Below, in pieces: positions 53,660 through 62,392 of a stretch of 64,000 nt of DNA (its first letter is position 1; each line of letters opens with the position of its first letter). The notes beneath the pieces were generated by a model. It saw only the letters and a list, made by a program, of their open reading frames with translations, was not told the DNA's origin and did not search any database. The DNA is from Amycolatopsis alkalitolerans. GTDB lineage: Bacteria; Actinomycetota; Actinomycetes; Mycobacteriales; Pseudonocardiaceae. Location of the stretch: NCBI RefSeq assembly GCF_006152065.1, contig NZ_VDFW01000028.1, positions 28,986 through 92,985 on the forward strand, in the 5' to 3' direction. The position numbers and the translations under genes are program-made.

Positions 53660-53926
53660 CCTCTGTGCCGCGAGTCGCCACCGCTACGCGGCGACCGTCC
53701 ACGTCGTCTTCTCGGTCGTCGACCGCGTATCCAGTTGCCGTACGCGCGACAACTCGCGCAGGTAGCCGTCGACCGTCGTAATGGTATTGGGCGAAGTCCG
53801 GACCATGCCTTCCTGCTCGAGAATCTGCCGGACCTGTTCCTCGGGCACGTGTGCGGCGGCGATCTTAGCCTCGACGGCCGAGTGTATCGGCTCTCGGTCA
53901 CCGGATGCCGCGCGAGACGGACGCAT
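53660..53926 (-). pseudogene. IclR-family regulator fragment
   Basis: Only part of an effector domain remains: VEAKIAAAHVPEEQVRQILE, TPN-like TSPNTITTVDGYLRELSRVRQL, then after a one-base loss GYAVDDREDDVDGR. It resembles the regulators at 23917 and 27362, not the iol-type regulators. It lies beside the decayed iol copy as a counterpart of the intact IclR gene near the first operon. Confidence 0.75.
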
Positions 53927-54004
53927 CGCCGGCTCTCGCTGGTTGGTTCGCTGGAGCGTCGTCGCGGATCTTGGATCTGCTCAGCGAGCTCGAACCAGAT
54001 CTGG

Positions 54005-54962
54005 TCAGCTGCCGCGTTTCAGGAACGGCTGGTTGGCGTTGAGAAGATCGATGATGCAGTCCGCAGCCTCGATGGCCCCAGTCTCCTCGGGCAGGAACGG
54101 GTCTTCGTTTTCGATGCTGACCACGTCGTCGCAGCCGACCTCGCGCAACGAACCGAGAAAGGAACTCCGGAACGCAGCCGAGTGTCCGTGGCCGATGGTG
54201 CGCAAGTTCCAGGCGCGGCTCTGTGGGTCGGTGAAGGGCCGCGGGTCGAGGACGCCGGCGATTGCCAGCTCGCGATCGCGCGTCTCGACGTCCTTGAGGT
54301 GAGCGTGGTACACGGCCGGTCCCAGCGCTCGGACCACGCTCGGCGGGCCCATCTGCTGCCAGAACAGGTGACTGGGACCGACATTGGCGCCGATCGTGGG
54401 TCGAACCGCCTCACGAAAGCGAAGCAGCGTCGGGACGTTTGTAAGCCAACTTGAGGGGAATGAGTTCGAGGGCGATTCGCGTGACGCCGTGTTGCCGTGC
54501 GAATTCGGAAAGCTCGCCCCAGAGGTCGATCGCTTGGTCCCATTGTGCATCGAGCACCGCATACCCATCCGGATGCCACGGGTAGCTGATCCAGTTGACG
54601 GTCTGTGTTCCCGCCGAGTCGCCAGGACACCCTGACATCGTCACGATCTTATGGACTTCCAGTTCGGCCGCCAGGCGAATGCTCGCCCGGACAGGGTCGG
54701 CGCGCTTGTCGCCTTATTTGGGGTGCATGAGCCAGGCGGAACAGTTGATAGCCGACAGCCGCAGCCCCCACGAGCCGATCTTGCGCGAGTACCTTGAACG
54801 GGGCACCAAGTCCTCGAGGAGCTCGTGAACACGCATGTGCGGCGCGCTGGAGTGGCCACCTGCGCCAAGCTCGACTGACTGTGCACCAACGCGCACGGCC
54901 AGATCCAGTACATCATCGAAGCTCAGGCTGGCTACCGAGTCCCTGTAAAGGCTAAGTTCCAC
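54005..54962 (-). pseudogene. decayed second copy of the iolE-like TIM-barrel gene
   Basis: The first part (MELSLYRDSVASLSFDD to SAWLMHPK) is closed by a TAA at 54714-54716. Reading then resumes (KIVTMSGCPGDSAGTQ, ALELIPLKLAYK) and shifts frame near 54440 before VRPTIGANVGPSHLFWQQ to the end. Aligned with 29105-30055, the pieces cover the whole protein, so it is a recent, full-length pseudogene. Confidence 0.85.
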
Positions 54963-54974
54963 AGCAAAGTGCTC

Positions 54975-55127
54975 CTATCTCGTCGCAGCGCTGTAGAGGG
55001 CACCCCGGTGGATCGACGACCGGGCGGGCAGCGCGAGTTCCGGATGGGCCAACCAGGTGGGCAGGTGGCTCCCGGCGCCGATGTTGCCGCACCCGACGAC
55101 GCCGATGCGCAGCGGACGAGTGATCAT
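54975..55127 (-). pseudogene. iolG-like gene reduced to its two ends
   Basis: The ATG at 55127 starts RPLRIGVVGCGNIGAGSHLPT, matching the first 30 residues of the intact dehydrogenase at 30067-31227. It then runs straight into ARSSIHRGALYSAATR, which matches its last residues (ARGTSLYSAG). About 330 codons are missing by an in-frame internal deletion. Confidence 0.8.
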
Positions 55128-55226
55128 CGTGTCTCCTGGACGTTTAGATTGAACCGTCGACGTGGCTGGTTCGGGCCGGCGCGCCCTGACGACCTTCTGC
55201 CGGATGTAGAACGTCATCCCCTCCGC
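55128..55226 (-). pseudogene. C-terminal remnant of iolA
   Basis: The frame reads EGMTFYIRQKVVRARRPEP and continues to RPGDT, matching the C-terminus of the intact iolA (EGIKFYTHGKVITSRWPEP to PETR). It joins the iolG remnant with the same start/stop overlap as in the intact operon. Everything upstream, namely the rest of iolA, the aldolase, iolB and iolC, is gone. Confidence 0.78.
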
Positions 55227-56026
55227 CCGCGTGCCGGCGACGCCCAAGCTCAAAGGATCGTTGTAGTCAAGCGTTCTCTTGCCCGCACGTGTCTCCGCGA
55301 CGGGAACACCGGTACGTTCAGCAAACGCACGCAGCGCCTCCGCGGCCTCGCTGTAGCGCACCCAGCCGCCGGCAAAGATCAACGGGCGCGGGCTGTCGCG
55401 GATCCATGCGGCGGCGCGATCCAGCTGGCGGAGCTCCGCGCGGCGCCGACGAACCGACTACACCCGGGGAGTGAACATCTCCTCGGGTGTAGTCGAAGGC
55501 GTAGGTCTGAATGTCTTGGGGCAACGCGAGGAAAGACCGCCCCGGTGTCGGCCGGCGATGTCAGCGTGCGCATGGCGTCAGGACGGCTGCGATGACCTGT
55601 TTCGGCCGGGTGATGCGGTCCCAGTAGCGCGTCACCGGGCGGAACGCGCGTTGGCCGTGACGTCGCCTGCGTGCTCGCACCCCACCTGCTGCAACACAGG
55701 GTCGTGGACGCGCTCGGCGAAGCTGTCACCGCACAGGAGCAGCACCGGAATCCAGTTCACGGTCGCGGTGGCTACTGCGGTGACCACGTTCGTTGCCCCG
55801 GGCTCGATCGACGTCGGGCAGCCGAACGCTTGCCGGCGGTACTTGAGCTTGGCGAACGCCACCGCAGCATCCACCATCGCCTGCTCGTTCCGGCCGAGGT
55901 AGTAGGGAAACGCTGGACCGGCCTCCTGCGACGCGTCGGAGACGCCACCGATGTTGCCGTGGCCGAATAGGCCCAACATCCCAGCGAAGAAGCGGTCCTC
56001 TGCGCTGTACTTAGCCGGATACTCAA
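55227..56026 (-). pseudogene. decayed, truncated second copy of iolD
   Basis: From the TTG/ATG end, SIRLSTAQ is followed in another frame by RFFAGMLGLFGHGNIGG, NEQAMVDAAVAFAKLK and ATATVNWIPVLLL, then frameshifts near 55640 and 55540, then MPQDIQTYAFDY and finally GGWVRYSEAAEALRAFAERTG to NDPLSLGVAGTRA. The last piece lies in one open frame with the iolA and iolG remnants. The C-terminal half of IolD, including the thiamine site, is absent. Confidence 0.85.
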
Positions 56027-56061
56027 CGTCGTCGTCCTTTCTCCGGAACAACACAGGCCCC

Positions 56062-56871
56062 TTAGCCGACGTCGTCGCGTGGACCCGGCTCCCTGCCGGG
56101 CAAGCGATGGTGTTCACCGAGCTTCAATGACAGGCTTTTCGCCGTCGACATCACCGTTTCGGCGAGACGCTCGAGTTCGTCCTCAGCCATCCGCACGACC
56201 GGGCCGTCAATGCCGATACAGCCGATCGGCTCTCCGCCGATGCCGTTCGAAACGGGGGCGGAGATACAACGCACCCCTGGGTGGTTCTCCTCGTCGTCCA
56301 ATGCGTAGCCACGTTCGGCGATCTCGGCAAGGTGCAACTGCAGAATGCGAGGGTTGATGATGGTCCGGGTCGTCCGCGCGGGCAATCTTGGAGGGATCGT
56401 CGCAAGCCCGACGGCGAGCAAGCATTTACCCGCCGACGTGCAGTGCAACGGCACCCGGCGCCCCTTGCCCGCAACGACACGCAGTGCGTGCCCAGTCTCG
56501 ACGTCGTCGATGACCAGCGCCCACCCACCGGCCGCGACCGCGGCATGCGCGCCCTCACCCGTCTCCTCGACCAGGTTTACGAGGAACGGACGGGCGAAGT
56601 CGGTCAACCGCCGCTGCTCCATGCTCAGTTCCGAGTGAACCTGCGCCGCGGGCCCGAGCCGAAAACCCCGACGCGCTCCACCGTTCGGAACCGCATATCC
56701 GGCGGCCACCAGCGTCTGCAGCACTCGCGACGCGCTGCTCTTGTGAATATCGAGTTCGAGCGCGACATGCTGGACCGACACGCCCACGGCACGTCGGATC
56801 GGGTCGGACTCGACCTCGATTAGCAGGTCGAGGACCCTCAATCCTCGTTCCAGCGTACCTAGTCCAGCCAC
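56062..56871 (-). CDS. IclR-family regulator, paralogue of the iol regulator
   Basis: A 269-residue intact regulator: winged helix (VSVQHVALELDIHKSSASRVLQTL) and effector domain (LHCTSAGKCLLAVG, RGYALDDEENHPGVRCIS). It is the counterpart of the regulator at 37142-37924 and, like it, stands just upstream of iolD, here the broken one. It starts with GTG at 56871. It remains intact while its target operon decays, so it may still regulate other genes, including the first operon. Confidence 0.9.
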   Translation of the reverse strand: MAGLGTLERGLRVLDLLIEVESDPIRRAVGVSVQHVALELDIHKSSASRVLQTLVAAGYAVPNGGARRGFRLGPAAQVHSELSMEQRRLTDFARPFLVNLVEETGEGAHAAVAAGGWALVIDDVETGHALRVVAGKGRRVPLHCTSAGKCLLAVGLATIPPRLPARTTRTIINPRILQLHLAEIAERGYALDDEENHPGVRCISAPVSNGIGGEPIGCIGIDGPVVRMAEDELERLAETVMSTAKSLSLKLGEHHRLPGREPGPRDDVG

Positions 56872-56880
56872 AATGAAGCA

Positions 56881-56954
56881 GCATAGAGCGCAACTTCAAG
56901 ACTCACAAGGTTGCCAATAATGCATCGACCCTGTTCCCACTCGTTATGTGCAAC
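56881..56954 (-). promoter_or_regulatory. promoter/operator region of the second iol-type IclR gene
   Basis: The 14-mer GTTGCGCTCTATGC (56881-56894, read on minus) and GTTATGTGCAAC (56943-56954, plus orientation) repeat the elements before the first iol-type IclR gene. The spacing between the two boxes is 48 bases here but 20 there. TATGCT may act as the -10 box. Confidence 0.55.
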
Positions 56955-57134
56955 GTACACCATCAACTTGTCGCCAACCGCGTCACAATGTAGTCTTCAT
57001 CTTCAGCTACTGAAATAACGATGTCAAAAGTCTGATGCCGCTAGCCCACCCAGGTGCGAAAGGTGACGGCCAAGGACGTCAGGCACCAAAGGGGGAGGAC
57101 GCGCGTAACGCCGGATTCTGAGAGGTGTTGCAAA

Positions 57135-57956
57135 ATGAGCGGTAACTCCCGCGAGGCCGGCCGAACAACATCGAGCCGGGTACTCGCACTCCTCGGTGCG
57201 TTCTCCACCGCACGGTCACAGATGTGTCTCAGCGATTTGGCTCGGCGCAGCGGCCTGCCCATCACCACTGCCCACCGGCTCATCAATGACCTCGTCGACT
57301 GGGGTGCCCTGGAGCGCCTGGCTGATGGCCGCTATGCAGTGGGGCTGCGTTTGTGGGAAATCGGCTGCCTCGCCCCGCGGCAACGCGACCTGCGAACGCT
57401 GGCCCTGCCGACGATGCAGGACCTCTACGTGACGACACGCGAGAACATCGTGCTCGCTACCCGCGACGACGACCAGTTCCTGTACCTGGAGAAGATCTCC
57501 GGCGCCCATTCGGCTCGCACAGGAACCGAGGTCGGCGGGCGGGTGCCTCTGCACGCCACCAGCGTCGGCAAGATATTCCTCGCCTTCTCGGAGCAGGATC
57601 TGCTATGTGCGGTGGTCGACCGCGGACTGACCAGATTCACGCGCCACACCATTGTCATGCCCGGCCGACTTGGCCAAGCACTGTGCCACGTCCGACAGAC
57701 ACAAGTAGCCTGCGCGTACGAAGAGCTCGCTATGGGCATCTCGTCCGTCGCCGCGCCAATATTCGCGCCAAGCGGCGAACTTCAAGCAGCGTTGTCGATC
57801 GAGCTCCGCTCATCCGCCGACGTCCAGCGCCTCATTCCTGCGGTACGGACGGCAGCGCTAGGGCTCACCCAACGCCTATCCGACCTGCCACCAAGAGACC
57901 GAGGAGCGTCGAGAACCGGCGTTCCCATCGAACTGGTGCACCAAGCGGTCGCCTAA
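57135..57956 (+). CDS. IclR-family transcriptional regulator
   Basis: A 273-residue regulator of a third sequence type: winged helix (CLSDLARRSGLPITTAHRLINDL) and effector domain (GRVPLHATSVGKIFLAFSE, ELAMGISSVAAPIFA). The ATG at 57135 has GAGAGG nine bases upstream; the frame is open to 57054. It precedes the second sulfatase gene by 33 bases in the same direction, so it is probably co-transcribed with it or controls it. Confidence 0.9.
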   Translation: MSGNSREAGRTTSSRVLALLGAFSTARSQMCLSDLARRSGLPITTAHRLINDLVDWGALERLADGRYAVGLRLWEIGCLAPRQRDLRTLALPTMQDLYVTTRENIVLATRDDDQFLYLEKISGAHSARTGTEVGGRVPLHATSVGKIFLAFSEQDLLCAVVDRGLTRFTRHTIVMPGRLGQALCHVRQTQVACAYEELAMGISSVAAPIFAPSGELQAALSIELRSSADVQRLIPAVRTAALGLTQRLSDLPPRDRGASRTGVPIELVHQAVA

Positions 57957-57989
57957 TTACGTCGGACGATACTTCGATCGGATCACATC

Positions 57990-60269
57990 ATGGCGAACAA
58001 ACACGGTGGCCTGTCTTCGTCACACGTCGACACCGGACATATTGGTCGAACTCTGAAAGATTCCGTTCCGGCACCTAGCCAAATGCTGCGGCCCAGGGAT
58101 GGCGCACCCAACATTGTCATGATTGTGCTCGACGATCTCGGGTTCGCTCAACTAAGCTGCTATGGCTCGGACATCGCCACACCAAACATTGACAGTCTCG
58201 CGACGCAAGGTCTTCGGTACAACAATTTCCATGTCACCGCGATGTGCTCACCGACCCGGGCCGCTCTTCTGACAGGCCGCAATCACCACGCGGTCGGCAT
58301 GGGAACGGTGACACATCTTCCCGTTGAATTCCCGGGACATACCTGCCAGATCCCCAAATCTGCCGCAACCCTGCCTCGAATACTTCGTGATGCCGGCTAC
58401 AACACTCTGGCCGTCGGAAAATGGCACCTCACTCCTGCATCCGAAATATCCCCTACTGGCCCATTCGACCGGTGGCCACTCGGCATGGGGTTCGAGCACT
58501 ACTACGGCTTTCTCTCGGGCCACACCAATCAATGGACACCTGACCTGGTGCAAGACAACTCGTTTATCGAGCAGCCGTACTCCCCCTACCACGGCTACCA
58601 TCTCACCGAAGACCTGGCTTCGCAGGCAATTCGACTTGTCCAGGACCAGACGCAAACGTCACCCTCCAGGCCCTTCTTCCTCTACTTCGCCCCTGGCGCC
58701 ATGCATACACCGCACCAAGTCCCCAATGGGTGGAGAAGGCCATACCTGAACCAGTTCAACGAAGGATGGGATGCCTGGCGGCATCGTACCTTCCTCAGAC
58801 AACAGAAGTCGGGCATTGTTCCACCTAACGCCATCCTGACAGATAGACCAGCATGGGTACAGCGTTGGGACGAGCTTTCGTCGAAGGAACGCCATCTCTA
58901 TGCCCTGATGATGGCCAACTATGCGGGGTTTCTGACACATACCGATGCCCAGATAGGCCGTCTACTTGATTTCCTATCAGAAATAGAGGTAGTCGACAAC
59001 ACAATAGTCATATTCCTCTCGGACAATGGCGCGAGTGGGGAAGGCGGCCCCAACGGTTGGTTTAACAAGATGGGCGATGACACCGTTGACTATGACGACA
59101 GTGTTGATTTCATGTTGGCTCACGCCGAGACCCTAGGCGGCTTCCATGGATACCATCACTATCCGTGGGGTTGGGCATGGGCTGGCAACACCCCGTTTCG
59201 CCTGTGGAAGCTCTACTCGTGGCTCGGCGGAGTGCGAGTTCCCCTGGTAGTGCGATGGCCTACCGGCATCCCTGTCGAGCACTCCAGCGAAGTGCGCACA
59301 CAGTTTTGCCACGCGGTCGACCTCATGCCGACGATTCTGGATTCAGCTGGTGTCGATCCGCCACCGATGATCGATGGGGTGTCCCAGCAGCCCTTCGACG
59401 GCAAGAGTATTCAGCGAACCTTCCACGATGCCGACTGTCCTAGCCTGCGCCGGACGCAGTATTTTGAGGTGGAAGGCTCCCGTGCCATCTACCATGAAGG
59501 GTGGAAAGCGACAACCGACCATGTCGTTACGACTTGGAAGACTGACAGAGAAAGGATCGACGGTAGCCATGACTTCGATACCGATCAATGGTCACTGTAT
59601 TGTCTCGATGACGACTTCTCAGAAAGTCGCGACGTTTCGGGGGTCCACCCTGCGCGACTGCGTCAAATGATCGAGCTTTGGTGGTCCGAAGCCGACCGCA
59701 ATGACGCGTTGCCGCTGATAGATGGCACGAAAGAACGAATGACATTGCGGGAAACGCCACCACCTGTTGTGCAGCGCCGGTACACCTATGTCCCGAAAGA
59801 CGGTCTCGTCGTCACACCTCCGCCGTGTCCTGCGGGGTTTGTTATCAGTGCGCATATACAGGTCCCCGAGAATCAGACCATTAACGGTGTGATCTGCGCA
59901 CAAGGCGATTGGAACAGCGGATGGAGCTGCTACGCCCACGGCGGCACACTGCTCACAGCAATCGCCATGGCAGGAACCTCCTATCGCCTCACCACAGCAG
60001 AAAGGCTAGATAGTGGAGATCACAAGATCAGACTTGAATACTTGATCGATCCAGATGACCAATACTCGTTTAGATGCTCCCTAGACGGACTTGAGATTGG
60101 TCAGATAGAAATTCCATCTGCGATGAAAACCTTAGCACAAAATGGCTTTCGAGCAAGGTTATCAATAGGGAAGGACCGCGGGTTCCCCGTCCGTGAAGAC
60201 TACCGACCGCCGTTCATCTTCACCGGGCGCATTAACAGCGTTCACTTCAAATCCCAGTTACTACCCTAG
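57990..60269 (+). CDS. arylsulfatase-family sulfatase with canonical CSPTR motif
   Basis: A 759-residue type I sulfatase, paralogous over its length to 24830-27145. Asp48-Asp49 lies in IVLDDLGF, and the formylglycine motif is Cys86-Ser-Pro-Thr-Arg90, followed by LLTGRNHHAVG; GKWHL, SDNGAS and GNTPFRLWK are also present. A beta-rich C-terminal region of about 170 residues follows. No signal peptide is visible. Its GC content looks lower than that of the first sulfatase, particularly after 59000. It ends against a transposase remnant. No formylglycine-generating enzyme gene is in the window. Confidence 0.93.
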   Translation: MANKHGGLSSSHVDTGHIGRTLKDSVPAPSQMLRPRDGAPNIVMIVLDDLGFAQLSCYGSDIATPNIDSLATQGLRYNNFHVTAMCSPTRAALLTGRNHHAVGMGTVTHLPVEFPGHTCQIPKSAATLPRILRDAGYNTLAVGKWHLTPASEISPTGPFDRWPLGMGFEHYYGFLSGHTNQWTPDLVQDNSFIEQPYSPYHGYHLTEDLASQAIRLVQDQTQTSPSRPFFLYFAPGAMHTPHQVPNGWRRPYLNQFNEGWDAWRHRTFLRQQKSGIVPPNAILTDRPAWVQRWDELSSKERHLYALMMANYAGFLTHTDAQIGRLLDFLSEIEVVDNTIVIFLSDNGASGEGGPNGWFNKMGDDTVDYDDSVDFMLAHAETLGGFHGYHHYPWGWAWAGNTPFRLWKLYSWLGGVRVPLVVRWPTGIPVEHSSEVRTQFCHAVDLMPTILDSAGVDPPPMIDGVSQQPFDGKSIQRTFHDADCPSLRRTQYFEVEGSRAIYHEGWKATTDHVVTTWKTDRERIDGSHDFDTDQWSLYCLDDDFSESRDVSGVHPARLRQMIELWWSEADRNDALPLIDGTKERMTLRETPPPVVQRRYTYVPKDGLVVTPPPCPAGFVISAHIQVPENQTINGVICAQGDWNSGWSCYAHGGTLLTAIAMAGTSYRLTTAERLDSGDHKIRLEYLIDPDDQYSFRCSLDGLEIGQIEIPSAMKTLAQNGFRARLSIGKDRGFPVREDYRPPFIFTGRINSVHFKSQLLP

Positions 60270-60733
60270 TACTCCAACCGTAGATCGTGATCGTCACGGT
60301 TCCGTGAGTGATTGTCGCTGGTAGTGGGCTTGTTGGGCACGGTATTGGTGGCGCCTGCGCGCCAGTAGGAGCAGCGCAGAACGTGCAGGATGTCTGCGGC
60401 GGGGGTGACCACGAGTGCGTTGTGGAGGTGGCGAATTTCGTTGAGTGTCAATGGAATCAGCCCGGCCGGAGCGGGTCTGGCACGGGCAGTGACCGTGACG
60501 GTTGCGAGGAAGGCATGAGCCAGCAGCACCAGAGTTGTCCAGCGGTACCAGGACGTCCACGTGCGACACTGGTGTTCATCCAGCCCGGTCTGGCCTTTGC
60601 CGGTCTGAAAGGATTCCTCGACTGTCCACCGGCGGCCGGCCACCCGCACCAACGCCGTCAGCGGCACTCGTGTGGGTGCGTAGCAGCAGACATCCTTCCA
60701 GCAGGACGGGCGTCCTGCTAACTCAGTGTCCAC
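60266..60733 (-). pseudogene. IS701-type transposase, C-terminal fragment
   Basis: About 155 residues remain: DTELAGRPSCWKDVCCYAP, RVAGRRWTVEESFQTGKGQTG, LDEHQCRTWTSWYRWTT and LTLNEIRHL. This is the last third of a DDE transposase. The N-terminal part is missing, and a TGAGGTTCCCCC sequence (minus strand, 60740-60751) sits at the break, like the end at 63925. It overlaps the sulfatase stop codon. Confidence 0.8.
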
Positions 60734-61119
60734 TCGCTGGGGGGAACCTCACACATCCTCGTCAACCGACCTCCAATCGACGTGACCACTCACTACGTGC
60801 GACATCACGTCGCACGCCTGCCCTCAGCTCCTGCCAGGCCGCTGCGACGACCCGACGGTGGCGGTCTCTCACCTCCACTCAAACCACAGCGCCTCACGGC
60901 GCACGAAACCCGCATTGAACGCGTTCGCGAACACGTTCGGTGACCGCTGGCCGAGCGCCCAGAAGTACTAACCGCCAACGCCGAAAACACCGATCTTGCT
61001 ACAGACCCATTCTTAGATCAGTTCGCAGATCGGATGAATAAGTTCGAGTCTAGGATTGCTTGCCTTCGTCACTAAGCGATAGCATCGCAGGTTGACTGCC
61101 CTCGATAGGAGTAACGTCA
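60734..61119. other. 386-base region without a recognised gene
   Basis: I see no protein-like frame. It contains an IS3-like end sequence at 60740-60751 and otherwise the promoter region of the sulfotransferase gene. Confidence 0.4.
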
Positions 61120-62376
61120 ATGGCGGCTGTCCCACGACTTATTCGTATCTCAGACCTGCGGCATCCGATACCAACCGAGGCACATCGACGTGAACTCAAA
61201 TACGCCGAGAGTCATCCAGTCGACCTGAGCGTGGACTCGGTTCTGTCAGCGGCACTAAGCCGCACCGGTCTCGACGACTTCGGACCAGACGACTTCGTGC
61301 CGAGGCTCCAGGCGTGGCTTGAAAACGTCGAAAACGACCCCGGCCGAACAGCACTAGGCCGCAGCATCATGTTTCAGCGCTGCGTGCAGTACGCAAGCAA
61401 CCGACTCCGACTGCAAGAATTGCTAAGCCGCTACCCTGAAATCCTCGACGTGCACGTCCAACGGCCGATAATAGTCGTCGGACCACCTCGCTCAGGTACC
61501 ACTCAGCTTGTGAACCTTCTCGCGGCGCACTCGGAACTGCGATCGCTACGCTATTGGGAGCGAGACGAACCAGCTCCGGTATCAAGCGAAACAGGTCCTG
61601 GGGCAACCGACCTGCGTCGAGCACGGACAGCTAAGAGACACGAACGTATTCGTTCACTTCTTCCCCACCTTCCCGCGATGCAACCATGGGACCCTGATGA
61701 CGTATACGAGGAATTTTGGCTACAAGACTCAGACTTTGCCAGTTGCGTGTGGGCGTGGACAGCCGACGTCCGACCATGGCCTGGTCATCAAGTCGGACAA
61801 TACCATAGACCACATTACGATTACATGAAGACGGTGCTGAAGGCATTACAGTGGCAGCGTGGCCCACAACGTTGGGTTCTCAAGTCGCCAGAACACGCTG
61901 AAAATATCGGCCCGTTGATTTCCACCTTTCCTGACGCGACCATAGTCATGTGTCATCGTAATCCTGTCTCGGTGGTTCAATCGTTCGCGACATTCAGCGC
62001 CTATCGTGCACGAGTTGACTATCACGACATCGACATCGATTCCGTGATGACCTACTGCATCGACCGTATTAGACATTTGCTACATACCAGCGTCAGGGAC
62101 CGTAATCTGATCCCACAGGATCGCCTGATTGATGTTCCTTTCCTCGATTTTATGAGGAGCCAGATCCGGACCGCATTGCGGATTTGCACCGCAGCCGAGT
62201 TAAAAGTCAGCGACAAACAGCGTCACCGACTCGAAAGATACGTCGCAGACCGCCCTCGCGGTAGACACGGCCAGATTTCCTATAATCTCCGTGCCGACTT
62301 CGGGGTCAATCCAGCCTTGCTCCATGATCAGTTCTTATTCTACCGCGAAAACTTTCCACTGATGACTCAAACTTAG
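61120..62376 (+). CDS. PAPS-dependent sulfotransferase family protein
   Basis: A 418-residue cytosolic sulfotransferase of the actinobacterial sulfotransferase_3 type. The 5'-phosphosulfate loop GPPRSGTTQL is at residues 121-130, and the 3'-phosphate motif is CHRNPVSVVQSF near residue 285. It would transfer sulfate from PAPS to an unknown acceptor; PAPS can be made by the CysD/CysNC enzymes encoded earlier in the window. The coding bases look less GC-rich than average, suggesting transfer. It is bounded by transposase genes on both sides. Confidence 0.85.
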   Translation: MAAVPRLIRISDLRHPIPTEAHRRELKYAESHPVDLSVDSVLSAALSRTGLDDFGPDDFVPRLQAWLENVENDPGRTALGRSIMFQRCVQYASNRLRLQELLSRYPEILDVHVQRPIIVVGPPRSGTTQLVNLLAAHSELRSLRYWERDEPAPVSSETGPGATDLRRARTAKRHERIRSLLPHLPAMQPWDPDDVYEEFWLQDSDFASCVWAWTADVRPWPGHQVGQYHRPHYDYMKTVLKALQWQRGPQRWVLKSPEHAENIGPLISTFPDATIVMCHRNPVSVVQSFATFSAYRARVDYHDIDIDSVMTYCIDRIRHLLHTSVRDRNLIPQDRLIDVPFLDFMRSQIRTALRICTAAELKVSDKQRHRLERYVADRPRGRHGQISYNLRADFGVNPALLHDQFLFYRENFPLMTQT

Positions 62377-62392
62377 CTTTCTTGATCTCTAG

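Noticed and set aside
54975..55382. The 135-codon frame as a novel fusion protein
   Set aside because: Each segment is a truncated piece of a known operon gene in operon order; it is deletion debris.
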